A DNA stretch of 56,692 bases from Tistlia consotensis USBA 355 (GTDB lineage Bacteria; Pseudomonadota; Alphaproteobacteria; Kiloniellales; DSM-21159), in assembly GCF_900177295.1 (NCBI RefSeq), contig NZ_FWZX01000038.1, positions 1-56,692 of the forward strand, given 5' to 3'. The translations under genes and the position numbers were made by a program. The notes below the pieces were generated by a model, which worked only from the letters and a program-made list of their open reading frames with translations, had not been told where the DNA came from and did not search any database. Of the stretch, positions 5,984-15,077 are shown one piece after another. Numbering within the stretch: the first letter of the stretch is position 1; each line of letters starts with the position of its first letter.

Positions 5984-8587
5984 CTACTCGTTGCGCAGCA
6001 GCGGCGCCGCCTTCTGGGCCAGCGCCCGCCAGGTGCCGACGAAGCCGAACAGCAGGGTCACCGCCGTCGCCAGCAGCACGGTCAGCGCGACCCGCCCGGC
6101 CAGGAAATGGAAGGGGCTGTTCATGATGTCGGTCAGGACCCACCAGGCGGCGAGCGAGCCCGCCAGGGCCGCCAGCAGCGCGGTGACCAGGCCGATCAGG
6201 CCGTACTCCAGCAGGAAGGCCCGGCCGATGTCGGCGCGCGTCGCGCCCAGCACCTTCAGCACGACGGCGTCGTAGATCCGCCGGCGGTGGCCGGCGGCGA
6301 CCGCGCCGGCCAGCACCAGCGTGCCGGCGAGCAGCGTCACCCCGGCGGTCGCCGTGACCGCGGCGGCGATCGAATCGAGCATCTGCGCGAAGGTCTGCAG
6401 CGCCTCCTTGACGCGGATCGCCGAGACGTTCGGCAGGGCGTCGGTGACGCGCCGCTCGAGCGCGTCCTCGGCCGCCGCCTGGCCCAGGGCGTCGTCGGGC
6501 CCGGGCTGCAGGCGCACCGTCGCGATGTCCTGGTGCGGCGCGCCCTCCAGCAGGCCGGGCGAGAAGATCATCACGAAGTTGATCTTGAGGTCGGCCCACT
6601 CGACGGTGCGCAGGTTGGCGATCTCGACCGTGAAGTCGCGGCCCAGCACGTTGATCGTCAGGTGGTCGCCCGGATGCAGGCCGAGCGCCTTGCCGACCTC
6701 GTCGTCGAGCGAGACCAGGGGCGCGCCCCGATAGTCGGCCGGCCACCACTGACCCTCGGTCAGTTTCGCGCCCTCGGGGGGCGTGGCGCGCCAGGTCAGG
6801 CCGCGGTCGCCCTGGAACACCCAGGTCACCTGCTTGGGGATCTGGAGATCCTCGGGGCGCTTGCCGTTCACCCGGGTGATGCGGCCGCGCAGCATCGGCA
6901 CGCGCGTCTCGGCGACGACGCCGGGGGTCGCCCCGACGATCTTCTGGAAGGTCGCGACCTCGTCGGGCTGGATGTCGATGAAGTAGAAGCTCGGCGCCTC
7001 GGCCGGCAGCTCCTCGAGCACCCGCTGCCTCAGGTTGCCCTGGATCAGGGCGATGGCGACCAGCACGGTCAGGCCGAGGCCGAGCGACATCGCGACGTTG
7101 GCGGTCGGCGCCCCCGGCCGGTGCAGGTTGGCGAGCGCCAGGCGCAGGTCCGGCCGGCGCGGCCGCGGCAGGCGCTCGGCGACCCGGACCAGGCCGTGGG
7201 CGGCCAGGCGGAAGGCGGCGAGCGCCAGCGCCGCGCCCAGGATGAAGCCGAGCGCGAGGCGGCTGTCGGAGGTGCCGAGCACCGCCGTCCCGGCCAGGGC
7301 AAGGGCGGCGAGGCCGGTCGCGGCGACGGCCCAGCGCGGCGGCCAGCGGCGCGCGCGCTGCACCGTGTCGCGGAACAGGGCGACGGCCGGCACCTGCTGG
7401 GCGCGCGCCAGCGGCCAGAGCGAGAAGGCCAGGGTCGTCAGCAGGCCGAAGAGGGCGGCCAGGGCCAGCGCCCCGGGATAGAGGCCGCCGGCGACCTGGA
7501 AGTTCAGCCGCTCGGACAGCAGCGGCCCGACGGCGAGCGGGACCAGCGCGCCGACGACCAGGCCGCCGAGCGTGCCCAGCAGGGCCAGGGCCAGGACCTG
7601 CCAGAGGTAGGCGCGGAAGATCAGGAAGGCCGGCGCGCCCAGGCACTTCAGGGTCGCGATCGTCGGCTTCTTCTGCTCCAGGTAGCTGCCGACCGCGTTG
7701 GCGATGCCGACGCCGCCGACCAGCAGCGCCGTCAGGCCGACCAGGGTCATGAACAGCCGGACCTGCTCGACGAAGCGCTGGATCCCGGGCGCGGCCTGGG
7801 CCAGGCCGCGGATCCGCCAGCCCGATTCGGGCAGCGCCGCGACCAGCCGCTTGCGCCAGTCGGCGAAGGCCCGGCCCGGCGGCAGGTCGAGGCGGTAGTG
7901 GTACTCGATCAGGCTGCCCGGCTGGACCAGGCCGGTCGCCGGCAGGCTGGCGAGCGCGACCATGACGCGCGGGCCGAAGCTGAAGACCCGGCCGGCGCGG
8001 TCGGGCTCGTGCCGGATCGTGCCGCGGATCCGGTAGTCGAGCCCGCCGATCGCCAGGCGGTCGCCGACCTCGAGGCCGAGCCGGCCGAGCAGGGCCGGGT
8101 CGACCAGCGCGCCCCAGCTGCCGTCCCGCTCGGCCAGTGCCGCCGGCCCGAGGCCGGCCGGCTCGGTGGCGAGCGCGCCGTAGAGGGGGTAGGACCCGTC
8201 GACCGCCTTCAGCTCGACCAGGCGGCGCTGCCCGCCGCCGGGATCGCGGGCCATGGCACGCAGCTCGGCGGTCTCGGACAGGCGCCCGCTGTTGGCGGTC
8301 AGCCAGGCCAGCTCGGCCGGCGTCGCCTCGCGGTGCAGCAGCCTCAGCTCGGCCTCGCCGCCGAGCAGCGCCCGGCCGTTCTGCTCCAGGCCGTCGAGCA
8401 TGGCCTGGGCCAGCGAGCCGACCGCGGCGATCGCCGCGACGCCGAGCAGCAGGCAGGCCAGGAAGATGCGGAAGCCCCGGAAGCCGCTGGCCGGGCCGCT
8501 GCGCAGCTCGCGCCGCGCGAGGCGCAGCGACAGCGGCCAGCGGCCGCCGCCGACGGCCGCTGCGCGCGTCAGGGCCGCCTCGGCCAT
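5984..8587 (-). CDS. ybbP: FtsX-type ABC transporter permease, YbbP-like
   Basis: 867 residues from ATG at 8587. Architecture of a double FtsX/MacB permease: TM1 at about 40-60, a periplasmic domain (about 65-240), a three-helix FtsX block (about 255-390, with VGGVGIANAVGSYLEQKKPTIATLKCLGA), two more helices, a second periplasmic domain (about 470-700) and a C-terminal FtsX block (IYDAVVLKVLGATRADI). The coupling-helix phrase LK-LGA occurs twice, as expected. Its ATG shares one base with the stop of the ATPase gene. With tesA divergent next door this is the conserved ybbA-ybbP/tesA locus, inferred to move or extract lipids or lipid-linked material. The substrate is unproven. Confidence 0.88.
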   Translation of the reverse strand: MAEAALTRAAAVGGGRWPLSLRLARRELRSGPASGFRGFRIFLACLLLGVAAIAAVGSLAQAMLDGLEQNGRALLGGEAELRLLHREATPAELAWLTANSGRLSETAELRAMARDPGGGQRRLVELKAVDGSYPLYGALATEPAGLGPAALAERDGSWGALVDPALLGRLGLEVGDRLAIGGLDYRIRGTIRHEPDRAGRVFSFGPRVMVALASLPATGLVQPGSLIEYHYRLDLPPGRAFADWRKRLVAALPESGWRIRGLAQAAPGIQRFVEQVRLFMTLVGLTALLVGGVGIANAVGSYLEQKKPTIATLKCLGAPAFLIFRAYLWQVLALALLGTLGGLVVGALVPLAVGPLLSERLNFQVAGGLYPGALALAALFGLLTTLAFSLWPLARAQQVPAVALFRDTVQRARRWPPRWAVAATGLAALALAGTAVLGTSDSRLALGFILGAALALAAFRLAAHGLVRVAERLPRPRRPDLRLALANLHRPGAPTANVAMSLGLGLTVLVAIALIQGNLRQRVLEELPAEAPSFYFIDIQPDEVATFQKIVGATPGVVAETRVPMLRGRITRVNGKRPEDLQIPKQVTWVFQGDRGLTWRATPPEGAKLTEGQWWPADYRGAPLVSLDDEVGKALGLHPGDHLTINVLGRDFTVEIANLRTVEWADLKINFVMIFSPGLLEGAPHQDIATVRLQPGPDDALGQAAAEDALERRVTDALPNVSAIRVKEALQTFAQMLDSIAAAVTATAGVTLLAGTLVLAGAVAAGHRRRIYDAVVLKVLGATRADIGRAFLLEYGLIGLVTALLAALAGSLAAWWVLTDIMNSPFHFLAGRVALTVLLATAVTLLFGFVGTWRALAQKAAPLLRNE

Positions 8588-9315
8588 CAGGCCGGGACCC
8601 GGTCCGCGGCAGGGGCGGCGGCGACATCCTCGACGATGCGGCCGTCCTGCAGGCGCACCGTGCGGCCGCAGCGCGCCGCCAGCGCCGGGTCGTGGGTGAT
8701 CAGCAGCAGGGTCGTGTGCCGGCCGGCCTGCAGCTCGAACAGCAGCTCGATGATCTTCTGGCCGGTCTCGCCGTCCAGGTTGCCGGTCGGCTCGTCGGCC
8801 AGCAGCAGGTCCGGCTCGACGGCCCAGGCGCGGGCCAGGGCGACGCGCTGCTGCTCGCCGCCCGACAGCTGGCCGGGATAGTGGCCGGTGCGGTGGCCGA
8901 GGCCGACCCGCACGAGCGCGTCCTGCGCCCGCTCGAAGGCGTCGCGCCGGCCGGCGAACTCCAGCGGCACGGCGACGTTCTCGACCGCGGTCATGGTCGG
9001 GATCAGGTGGAAGTCCTGGAACACGATGCCGACCCGGTCGCGCCGGAAGCGCGCCAGGCCGTCCTCGTCGAGCCGCGCGAAGTCGACGCCGCCGACCGCG
9101 ACCCGGCCGCCGCTCGGCCGCTCCAGCCCGGCGATCAGCATCATCATCGAGGACTTGCCGGAGCCCGAGGGTCCGACGATCGAGACGGTCTCGCCGGCGG
9201 CGACCGCGAGGTCGAGGCCGCGCAGCACCTCGACCGGCCCGGCACCGCCCGGATAGGTCAGGCGCAGGCCCTCGAGCGAGATCATCGGGCCGGGCGTCGC
9301 GTCGATGTCGGCCAT
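8587..9315 (-). CDS. ybbA: ABC transporter ATP-binding protein, YbbA/LolD-like
   Basis: 242 residues if translation starts at ATG 9315 (MADIDATPG...); longer frames upstream lack a ribosome site. Walker A GPSGSGKSS (about 46-54), Q-loop FQDFHL, signature LSGGEQQRVALARA, Walker B LLLADEPTGNLD and H-loop ITHDP are all present and intact, typical of the MacB/LolD class. It overlaps ybbP by one base and forms the ATPase of that permease. The divergent promoter region with tesA is 9316-9539, about 220 bp of GC-rich DNA in which I see no clear operator. Confidence 0.93.
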   Translation of the reverse strand: MADIDATPGPMISLEGLRLTYPGGAGPVEVLRGLDLAVAAGETVSIVGPSGSGKSSMMMLIAGLERPSGGRVAVGGVDFARLDEDGLARFRRDRVGIVFQDFHLIPTMTAVENVAVPLEFAGRRDAFERAQDALVRVGLGHRTGHYPGQLSGGEQQRVALARAWAVEPDLLLADEPTGNLDGETGQKIIELLFELQAGRHTTLLLITHDPALAARCGRTVRLQDGRIVEDVAAAPAADRVPA

Positions 9316-9539
9316 TCGGGTCCTTTCGGGAGCGGCGGGGCAGCAGCGCCTCCAGGCCGGATATGGGGGCCGGCCGGGACGGGTCAACGCAGGCCGCGCC
9401 GCCGCAGCGCCGCCGCGGCCGGCATGGCGGGCGCTGGGCTGGCGCTGGGCGGGCGGCGGGCGGCGTGCGCGACCGCGCCCCTTGCTTGATCGCCTGTCCG
9501 CTGTGCTTACTTCTTGGGCGGAACAGGAAAAGGGCCGCC

Positions 9540-10211
9540 ATGCGCTTGCCTCCGATCGTCCGGCGCCTCGCCGCCCTGCTCGTCCTGCCGCTGCTCGCGG
9601 CCGGGACCGGGGCCTCGCTGGCCGCCGAGGCGCCGCTCCGCCTGATGGCCTTCGGCGACTCGCTGATCCACGGCTACGGCCTGCCCGACGGCGAGACCTT
9701 CCCGGACCAGCTGCAGGCGGCGCTGACGGCCCAGGGCCGCGCCGTCACGGTGATCAACGCCGGCAGCTCCGGCGATACCTCGGCGGCGGGTCTGGCGCGC
9801 CTGGACTGGAACCTCGCGGAGAAGCCCGACGCGGTGATCCTGCTGCTCGGCGCCAACGACGCGCTGCGCGGCCTCGACCCGGCCGAGACGCGCAGGAACC
9901 TCGAGGCGATGCTGGCGATCCTGGAGCGGCACAAGCTGCCGGTGCTGCTCGCCGGCATGAAGGCCCCGCCGAACCTCGGCGCCGGCTATGCCGGCGAGTT
10001 CGACGCGATCTATCCGGCCCTGGCGAAGCGGCACGACCTCGTGTTCTATCCCTTCTTCCTGGAGGGCGTGGCGGCGGTGCCGGCGCTCAACCAGGACGAC
10101 GGCATGCATCCCAACGCCCAGGGGGTCGCGACAATCGTGAAGGGCATCCTGCCCAAGGTCGACGAGCTGCTCGACCGCGCCCGCGCGGCCAGGGAGGCGG
10201 CCAATGGCTGA
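9540..10211 (+). CDS. tesA: Periplasmic SGNH esterase/lysophospholipase TesA
   Basis: 223 residues from ATG 9540, with a signal peptide (hydrophobic 8-28, cut near SLAAEA). SGNH blocks: FGDSL (nucleophile Ser41), GxSGDT, GAND (104-107) and DGMHP (Asp187/His190). Members cleave acyl-CoA, lysophospholipid and aryl-ester bonds in the periplasm. It is divergent from ybbA, matching the synteny seen in E. coli and many proteobacteria. Its last 8 nt overlap the FIST gene, so the two are co-translated. Confidence 0.93.
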   Translation: MRLPPIVRRLAALLVLPLLAAGTGASLAAEAPLRLMAFGDSLIHGYGLPDGETFPDQLQAALTAQGRAVTVINAGSSGDTSAAGLARLDWNLAEKPDAVILLLGANDALRGLDPAETRRNLEAMLAILERHKLPVLLAGMKAPPNLGAGYAGEFDAIYPALAKRHDLVFYPFFLEGVAAVPALNQDDGMHPNAQGVATIVKGILPKVDELLDRARAAREAANG

Positions 10212-11361
10212 GCCGGCGATCGAGGCCGCGGCCGGCGGCTTCAAGGGCGCCCACGCCGAGGCGGCGGACTGGGCCGGCGTCGCCAAGGCGCTGATGGACG
10301 GCCTCGATCCCGTGCCGGCCGGCGCCAACCTGGGCTTCCTCTACGTCACCGACGCGCTGGCCGCCGACTACTCCTCGCTGCTGACCTTCCTGCGCGAGCG
10401 CAGCGGCGTCGAGCACTGGGTCGGCACGGTCGGCATGGGCATCGCGGCGAGCGGCATCGAGTCCTTCGGCATGCCGGCGGCCGTCGCCCTGGTCGGCGCC
10501 CTGCCGCCGGGCAGCTTCCGCGTCTTCGGCCCGAACAACGGCGGGCTGGCCGCGGCGACGGCGCTGCGCAGCGGCTGGCCGAGCGGCACCGGGCCGGTGT
10601 TCGGCGTCGTCCATGCCGATCCGCGCAGCCCGCGCATCGTCGAGCTGATCGCCGAGACAGCGGAGGCCAGCGGCGCCTTCCTGGTCGGCGGCCTCAGCTC
10701 GTCCGGCGGCGAGCTGCCGCAGCTCGCCGACCGGGTGGTCAGCCAGGTCGGCGGCGCCATCGGCCTGTCCGGCGTGCTGTTCGACCCCAGCCTGCAGGTC
10801 GCGACCGGCCTGACCCAGGGCTGCGCCCCCCTCGGCCCGACGCGGCGGGTCACCGCCGCCGAGGGCAACCTGCTGATCGAGATCGACGAACGGCCGGCCG
10901 TCGAGGTGCTGAAGCAGGACGTCGGCGAGCTGCTGGCCCGCGACCTCAGGCGCGCCGCCGGCTACGTCCACGTCGGCTTCCCGATCGCCGGCAGCGACAC
11001 CGGCGACTACCTGGTGCGCAACCTGGTCGCGATCGATCCCGAGCGCGGCGTGCTCGGCGTCGCCGAGCGGCCCGAGGTCGGCCAGCCGGTGCACTTCGTG
11101 CGGCGCGACCCGGCGGCGGCCTGCGCCGACCTGGAGCGCATGGCGCGCGAGACGCTGACCCGGGCCGGCGGCAGCGCGCGCGCCGCGCTCTACCACAGCT
11201 GCCTCGCCCGCGGCCCCAACCTGTTCGGCCCCGGCTCGGTCGAGCTGTCGATTGTCCGCGACGTGCTGGGCGAGATCCCGGTCGCCGGCTTCTTCGCCAA
11301 CGGCGAGATCAGCCACGACCGGCTCTACACCTACACCGGCGTGCTGACCCTGATCCTCTGA
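10204..11361 (+). CDS. FIST N/C-domain sensory protein
   Basis: 385 residues, soluble. The N-terminal FIST_N half is recognisable from NLGFLYVTDALAADYSSLL, the loop WVGTVGMGIAASG and LVGGLSSSGGELPQ. The C-terminal FIST_C half ends in CLARGPNLFG, IPVAGFFANGEI and TYTGVLTLIL. FIST domains are thought to bind small ligands such as amino acids. This protein has no output domain of its own, so it probably acts on a partner. The ATG lies 8 bp inside the end of tesA. The pairing with an esterase and the YbbAP transporter is unexplained. Confidence 0.88.
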   Translation: MAEPAIEAAAGGFKGAHAEAADWAGVAKALMDGLDPVPAGANLGFLYVTDALAADYSSLLTFLRERSGVEHWVGTVGMGIAASGIESFGMPAAVALVGALPPGSFRVFGPNNGGLAAATALRSGWPSGTGPVFGVVHADPRSPRIVELIAETAEASGAFLVGGLSSSGGELPQLADRVVSQVGGAIGLSGVLFDPSLQVATGLTQGCAPLGPTRRVTAAEGNLLIEIDERPAVEVLKQDVGELLARDLRRAAGYVHVGFPIAGSDTGDYLVRNLVAIDPERGVLGVAERPEVGQPVHFVRRDPAAACADLERMARETLTRAGGSARAALYHSCLARGPNLFGPGSVELSIVRDVLGEIPVAGFFANGEISHDRLYTYTGVLTLIL

Positions 11362-11506
11362 GCGCGCGGCGAGACCGGCGGGGCCCAGCCATCCGATCTC
11401 GCCCCTGGACAACGCGCCGCGCTTTCGCTTCCCTCCCAGCGCCTTTCCCCCGCCCGGCGGCGCCCGGGCACCTCCGCCACCGACCGACGAGACGAAGGAA
11501 ACCGCC

Positions 11507-12550
11507 ATGGACATGCGCCGGCTCGGCCGCAGCGACATCCAGGTCAGCAAGGTCTGCCTGGGCACCATGACCTGGGGCACCCAGAACAGCCAGGACGAGG
11601 CCTTCGAGCAGATGGACTACGCGCTGGAGCGCGGCGTCACCTTCTGGGACACGGCCGAGATGTACCCGACGCCGACCGGGGCCGAGACCTACGGCGAGAC
11701 CGAGCGGATCATCGGCAACTGGCTGGCCAGCCGCGGCGGGCGCGAGCGCGTCGTGCTGGCGACCAAGGCGGTCGGCCCGAACCCGACGCGCTTTCCCTAC
11801 ATCCGCGACGGCAAGCCGCGGCTCAACCGCTGGCACCTGGAGCGGGCGCTCGACGCCAGCCTGAAGCGCCTGCAGACCGACTATCTCGACCTCTACCAGC
11901 TGCACTGGCCGGACCGCTCGACCAACCACTTCGGCAAGCTCGGCTATGTCCACGATCCAGACGAGGACTCGACGCCGATCGCCGAGACCCTGGCGGTGCT
12001 CGCCGGGTTCGTGACGGCCGGCAAGGTGCGCACCGTCGGCCTGTCGAACGAGACGCCCTGGGGCGTCATGTCCTTCCTGAAGGAAGCCGAGGCCGGGGTC
12101 GGCCCGCGCCCGGTCTCGATCCAGAACCCCTACAGCCTGCTGAACCGCAGCTTCGAGGTCGGGCTCGCCGAGGTCGCGATGCGCGAGGCGGTCGGCCTGC
12201 TGGCCTACGCGCCGATCGCCGGCGGCACGCTCAGCGGCAAGTACCTGGACGGCCACTGGCCCGAGGGCGCCCGGATGACCGTCAGCAAGGACAACCGGCG
12301 CTACTTCAAGCCGAACTCGGAGCCGGCGATCCGCGCCTATGTCGAGCTGGCCCGTGACCACGGCCTGGAACCGGCGACGCTGGCGCACGCTTTCGTCTAC
12401 GGGCGGGAGTTCCTGACCGCCTCGATCGTCGGCGCGACCTCGGTCGATCAGCTGAAGGTCGCGATCGACGCGGCGGAGGTGACCCTGGGCAGCGCGGTCC
12501 TGGAGGCGATCGAGGCGATCCACCAGCGCTTCACGATTCCCTGCCCGTAG
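11507..12550 (+). CDS. Aldo/keto reductase, Tas-like
   Basis: 347 residues. Typical AKR start MRRLGRSDIQVSKVCLGTMT, catalytic Asp and Tyr in FWDTAEMYP, Lys in VVLATKAVG, His in YQLHWPD, and the NADPH-binding end SIVGATSVDQLK. The extended loop carrying YLDLYQLHWPDRSTN and the PYSLLNRS phrase are those of the E. coli Tas subgroup. Substrate unknown. The ATG follows AAGGAA at 6 nt. The gap from the FIST gene (11362-11506) holds no clear signal. Confidence 0.92.
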   Translation: MDMRRLGRSDIQVSKVCLGTMTWGTQNSQDEAFEQMDYALERGVTFWDTAEMYPTPTGAETYGETERIIGNWLASRGGRERVVLATKAVGPNPTRFPYIRDGKPRLNRWHLERALDASLKRLQTDYLDLYQLHWPDRSTNHFGKLGYVHDPDEDSTPIAETLAVLAGFVTAGKVRTVGLSNETPWGVMSFLKEAEAGVGPRPVSIQNPYSLLNRSFEVGLAEVAMREAVGLLAYAPIAGGTLSGKYLDGHWPEGARMTVSKDNRRYFKPNSEPAIRAYVELARDHGLEPATLAHAFVYGREFLTASIVGATSVDQLKVAIDAAEVTLGSAVLEAIEAIHQRFTIPCP

Positions 12551-12620
12551 CAGGCCGAATCGCCGCTATGCTGCAGTGCATGGCTGTGCTTCGGCCGCCC
12601 CGACGACGGGAGGACTGCAG

Positions 12621-13175
12621 ATGCGACTCTTCATCGCCCTGTCCCTGCCGGAGGAGGTGCGCGAACGCCTCTCCCTGCTCGCCCACGGGCTGCCGAGCGC
12701 GCGCTGGGTCGCGCCCGAGAGTCTGCACCTGACCCTGCGCTTCATCGGCGAGGTCGACGGTCCCCAGGCCCGCGATCTCGACGACATGCTCTCGACCATC
12801 GACCTGCCGGAGTTCGAGCTGACCCTGCGCGGCCTCGGCACCTTCGACGAGGGCCGGCGGCTGCGCTCGCTCTGGGCCGGCGTCGAGGCGAACGAGCCGC
12901 TGCAGCGCCTGCAGGCCAAGATCGAGAGCGCCGCGCAGCGCGCCGGCCTGCCCGCCGAGCGGCGCAAGTTCAAGCCGCACGTCACCTTGGCGCGCTTCAA
13001 GGACAACCCGCCGGAGCTGAAGCTGCAGCACTACCTGGCCGCCCACGGCCTGTTCCGCTGCGGGCCCTTCCCGGTCGAGGACTTCGTGCTGTTCTCCAGC
13101 TTCCTCGCCCACACCGGCGCCCTCTACTCGCCGGAAGCGGTCTATCCCCTGGAGCGGGTCGCCGCCTACGGGTGA
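12621..13175 (+). CDS. thpR: RNA 2',3'-cyclic phosphodiesterase (LigT/ThpR family)
   Basis: 184 residues. The start at ATG 12621 is fixed by GGGAGGA (12608-12614). Two HxTx motifs of the 2H phosphoesterase superfamily are intact: HLTL (36-39) and HVTL (120-123). The opening RLFIALSLPEEVRERL and GTFDEG..LRSLWAGV are family hallmarks. It opens 2',3'-cyclic phosphate RNA ends to 2'-phosphate. Its 3' end overlaps the convergent phosphatase gene by 10 bp. Confidence 0.92.
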   Translation: MRLFIALSLPEEVRERLSLLAHGLPSARWVAPESLHLTLRFIGEVDGPQARDLDDMLSTIDLPEFELTLRGLGTFDEGRRLRSLWAGVEANEPLQRLQAKIESAAQRAGLPAERRKFKPHVTLARFKDNPPELKLQHYLAAHGLFRCGPFPVEDFVLFSSFLAHTGALYSPEAVYPLERVAAYG

Positions 13176-13675
13176 GTGTCGCCGGCGCCGGGCGCCGGCT
13201 CGCCGTCCAGCTCCGCCCTGACCTCCTCGAGGATCGCCTCGCAGCCGCGCTCGATCATCTCGAAGGCGGTCTCGTAGGCGGCGATGCCGAGGCCGTAGGG
13301 GTCGGGCACGTCGAGGCTCTCGCCCTGGCGTGCCGAGGCCTCGCGGAACAGGCGCAGGCGGTTGAAGCGGCCGTCCGGACAGAGCGCCAGCAGGTGGCCG
13401 TGATGGCCGCGGTCCATGGCGAAGATGCGGTCGAAGCGCTCGAAGTCGTCGGCCGCGATCTGGCGCGCGCGCTGGTCCGAGAGGTCGTAGCCGCGCACCC
13501 CGGCGACCTCGAGCGCCGGTCCGGATGGCGGCTCGCCGACATGCCAGCCGGTGGTGCCGCAGGAATCGACCTCGACCCGCCCGTCGAGGCCGGCCGCCTT
13601 CAGCTTGGCGCGCATCACCGCCTCGGCGGTCGGCGACCGGCAGATGTTTCCGGTGCAGACGAACAGCAGGCGCAT
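13166..13675 (-). CDS. Low-molecular-weight protein-tyrosine phosphatase
   Basis: 169 residues from ATG 13675, chosen because GGGGAG lies six bases ahead; an ATG at 13681 is too close to it. P-loop CTGNICRS (Cys7-x5-Arg13) and the general-acid Asp in VPDPYG (125-128) are intact. It dephosphorylates phosphotyrosine or phospho-arginine, often in exopolysaccharide control. Here there is no Wzc-type kinase in the window. The C-terminal tail is Pro/Gly-rich. Confidence 0.92.
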   Translation of the reverse strand: MRLLFVCTGNICRSPTAEAVMRAKLKAAGLDGRVEVDSCGTTGWHVGEPPSGPALEVAGVRGYDLSDQRARQIAADDFERFDRIFAMDRGHHGHLLALCPDGRFNRLRLFREASARQGESLDVPDPYGLGIAAYETAFEMIERGCEAILEEVRAELDGEPAPGAGDTHP

Positions 13676-13759
13676 TGGCATCTCCCCTGTCCGCGCGGTT
13701 AGCATAGGCCCCGGTTACCACCCCGAACGCACCGCATCAATAGACGGACGGGATCAAAG

Positions 13760-14482
13760 ATGCACGACCCTCAGCCCGGGAAGATCGTCATCCTGACCGG
13801 CGCCGGCATCTCCAGGGAGTCGGGCCTGGCGACCTTCCGCGATCCCGACGGCATCTGGGCGACGGTGCGCCTCGAGGAGGTCGCGACCCCCGAGGCCTTC
13901 CGCGCCAACCCGGCCCGGGTGCACGCCTTCTACAACGCCCGACGGAGCGGCCTGCTGGAAGCCGCGGTGCAGCCGAACCCGGCGCACCTGGCCCTGGCCC
14001 GCCTGGAGCGCGACTGGCCCGGCGAGGTCCTGCTGGTCACCCAGAACATCGACGACCTGCACGAGCGCGCCGGCTCGAAGAACCTGATCCACATGCACGG
14101 CGAGCTGCTGAAGACCCGCTGCCTCGCCTGCGAGGCAGTGATCGCCTGGCAGGGCGACCTGGAGCTCGACAGCCTCTGCCCGGCCTGCGGCGAGCGCGGC
14201 CGGCTGCGCGTCAACGTCGTCTGGTTCGGCGAAATGCCCTTCGAGATGGAGCGCATCTACGCGGCCCTCGCCGAGTGCGACCTCTTCGTCTCGATCGGCA
14301 CCTCCGGCAACGTCTATCCGGCCGCCGGCTTCGTCGCCGAGGCCCGGGCCGGCGGCGCGCACACCCTGGAGCTGAACCTGGAGCCGAGCGAGGGGCGACG
14401 CCTGTTCGACGCGGGCCGCTACGGCCCGGCCGGCGAGCTGGTGCCGGCCTGGGTCGAGGAACTGCTGGCCGACGCCGCATGA
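13760..14482 (+). CDS. cobB: NAD-dependent protein deacylase (sirtuin) CobB
   Basis: 240 residues. Sirtuin motifs: GAGIS (14-18), TQNID (94-98), catalytic His113 in HMHGE, a zinc site of Cys121, Cys124, Cys140 and Cys143, and GTSG for NAD. Class III (CobB-like) proteins remove acetyl or succinyl groups from lysines. The best-known target, acetyl-CoA synthetase, is encoded 3.4 kb downstream. The stop overlaps the ATG of the UDG gene (ATGA). It is divergent from the LMW phosphatase across an 84-bp gap (13676-13759). Confidence 0.93.
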   Translation: MHDPQPGKIVILTGAGISRESGLATFRDPDGIWATVRLEEVATPEAFRANPARVHAFYNARRSGLLEAAVQPNPAHLALARLERDWPGEVLLVTQNIDDLHERAGSKNLIHMHGELLKTRCLACEAVIAWQGDLELDSLCPACGERGRLRVNVVWFGEMPFEMERIYAALAECDLFVSIGTSGNVYPAAGFVAEARAGGAHTLELNLEPSEGRRLFDAGRYGPAGELVPAWVEELLADAA

Positions 14483-15063
14483 GCGAAGCCGAGCTCGCCG
14501 CCCTGCTCGCCGAGGCGCGCGCCTGCAGGCTCTGCGCCGCGGTGCTGCCGCTCGGGCCGCGGCCGGTGATCCGCGGCAGCACGACCGCGCGCCTGATGAT
14601 CATCGGCCAGGCCCCGGGCACCCGGGTCCACGAGACGGGCCTGTCGTTCAACGATCCCTCGGGCAACCGCCTGAGGGACTGGCTCGGCCTCGACCGGGAG
14701 ACCTTCTACGACGAGAGCCGGATCGCGATCATGCCGATGGGCTTCTGCTATCCCGGCCGCGACCCCAAGGGCGGCGACCTGCCGCCGCGCCCGGAGTGCG
14801 CGCCGCTCTGGCACCCGCCGCTGCGGCCGGCCTTCACCGGCGTCGAGCTGACCCTGCTGGTCGGCAGCTACGCCCAGCGCTTCTACCTGAAGGGACGAAA
14901 GGGCTCGATGACCGAGACGGTCGCGGCCTGGCGCGACCTGCTGCCCGAGTTCCTGCCGCTGCCGCACCCGAGCTGGCGCAACACCGCCTGGCTGAAGCGC
15001 AATCCCTGGTTCGAGGCCGAGCTGCTGCCGGAGCTGCGCCGGCGGGTCGCGGCGCTGCTGTAG
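14479..15063 (+). CDS. Uracil-DNA glycosylase family protein, probably 4Fe-4S type
   Basis: 194 residues. Motif A GQAPG (43-47) and motif C HPSWRN (163-168) of the UDG superfamily flank a conserved core (GLSFNDPSGNRLRDWLG, MPMGFCYPG). Cys16-x2-Cys19, Cys90 and Cys107 sit where family 4/5-like enzymes hold a 4Fe-4S cluster. It removes uracil or a related damaged base from DNA. The ATGA overlap with cobB means the two proteins are made together. The exact UDG family (4, 5 or a relative) cannot be set by eye. Confidence 0.85.
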   Translation: MSEAELAALLAEARACRLCAAVLPLGPRPVIRGSTTARLMIIGQAPGTRVHETGLSFNDPSGNRLRDWLGLDRETFYDESRIAIMPMGFCYPGRDPKGGDLPPRPECAPLWHPPLRPAFTGVELTLLVGSYAQRFYLKGRKGSMTETVAAWRDLLPEFLPLPHPSWRNTAWLKRNPWFEAELLPELRRRVAALL

Positions 15064-15077
15064 CGCCGGCTGCCCCG

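Noticed and set aside
5934-8627. Long Arg/Ala/Gly-rich frame antiparallel or shifted to ybbP
   Set aside because: GC-rich frame shadow without motifs; the FtsX frame is clear.
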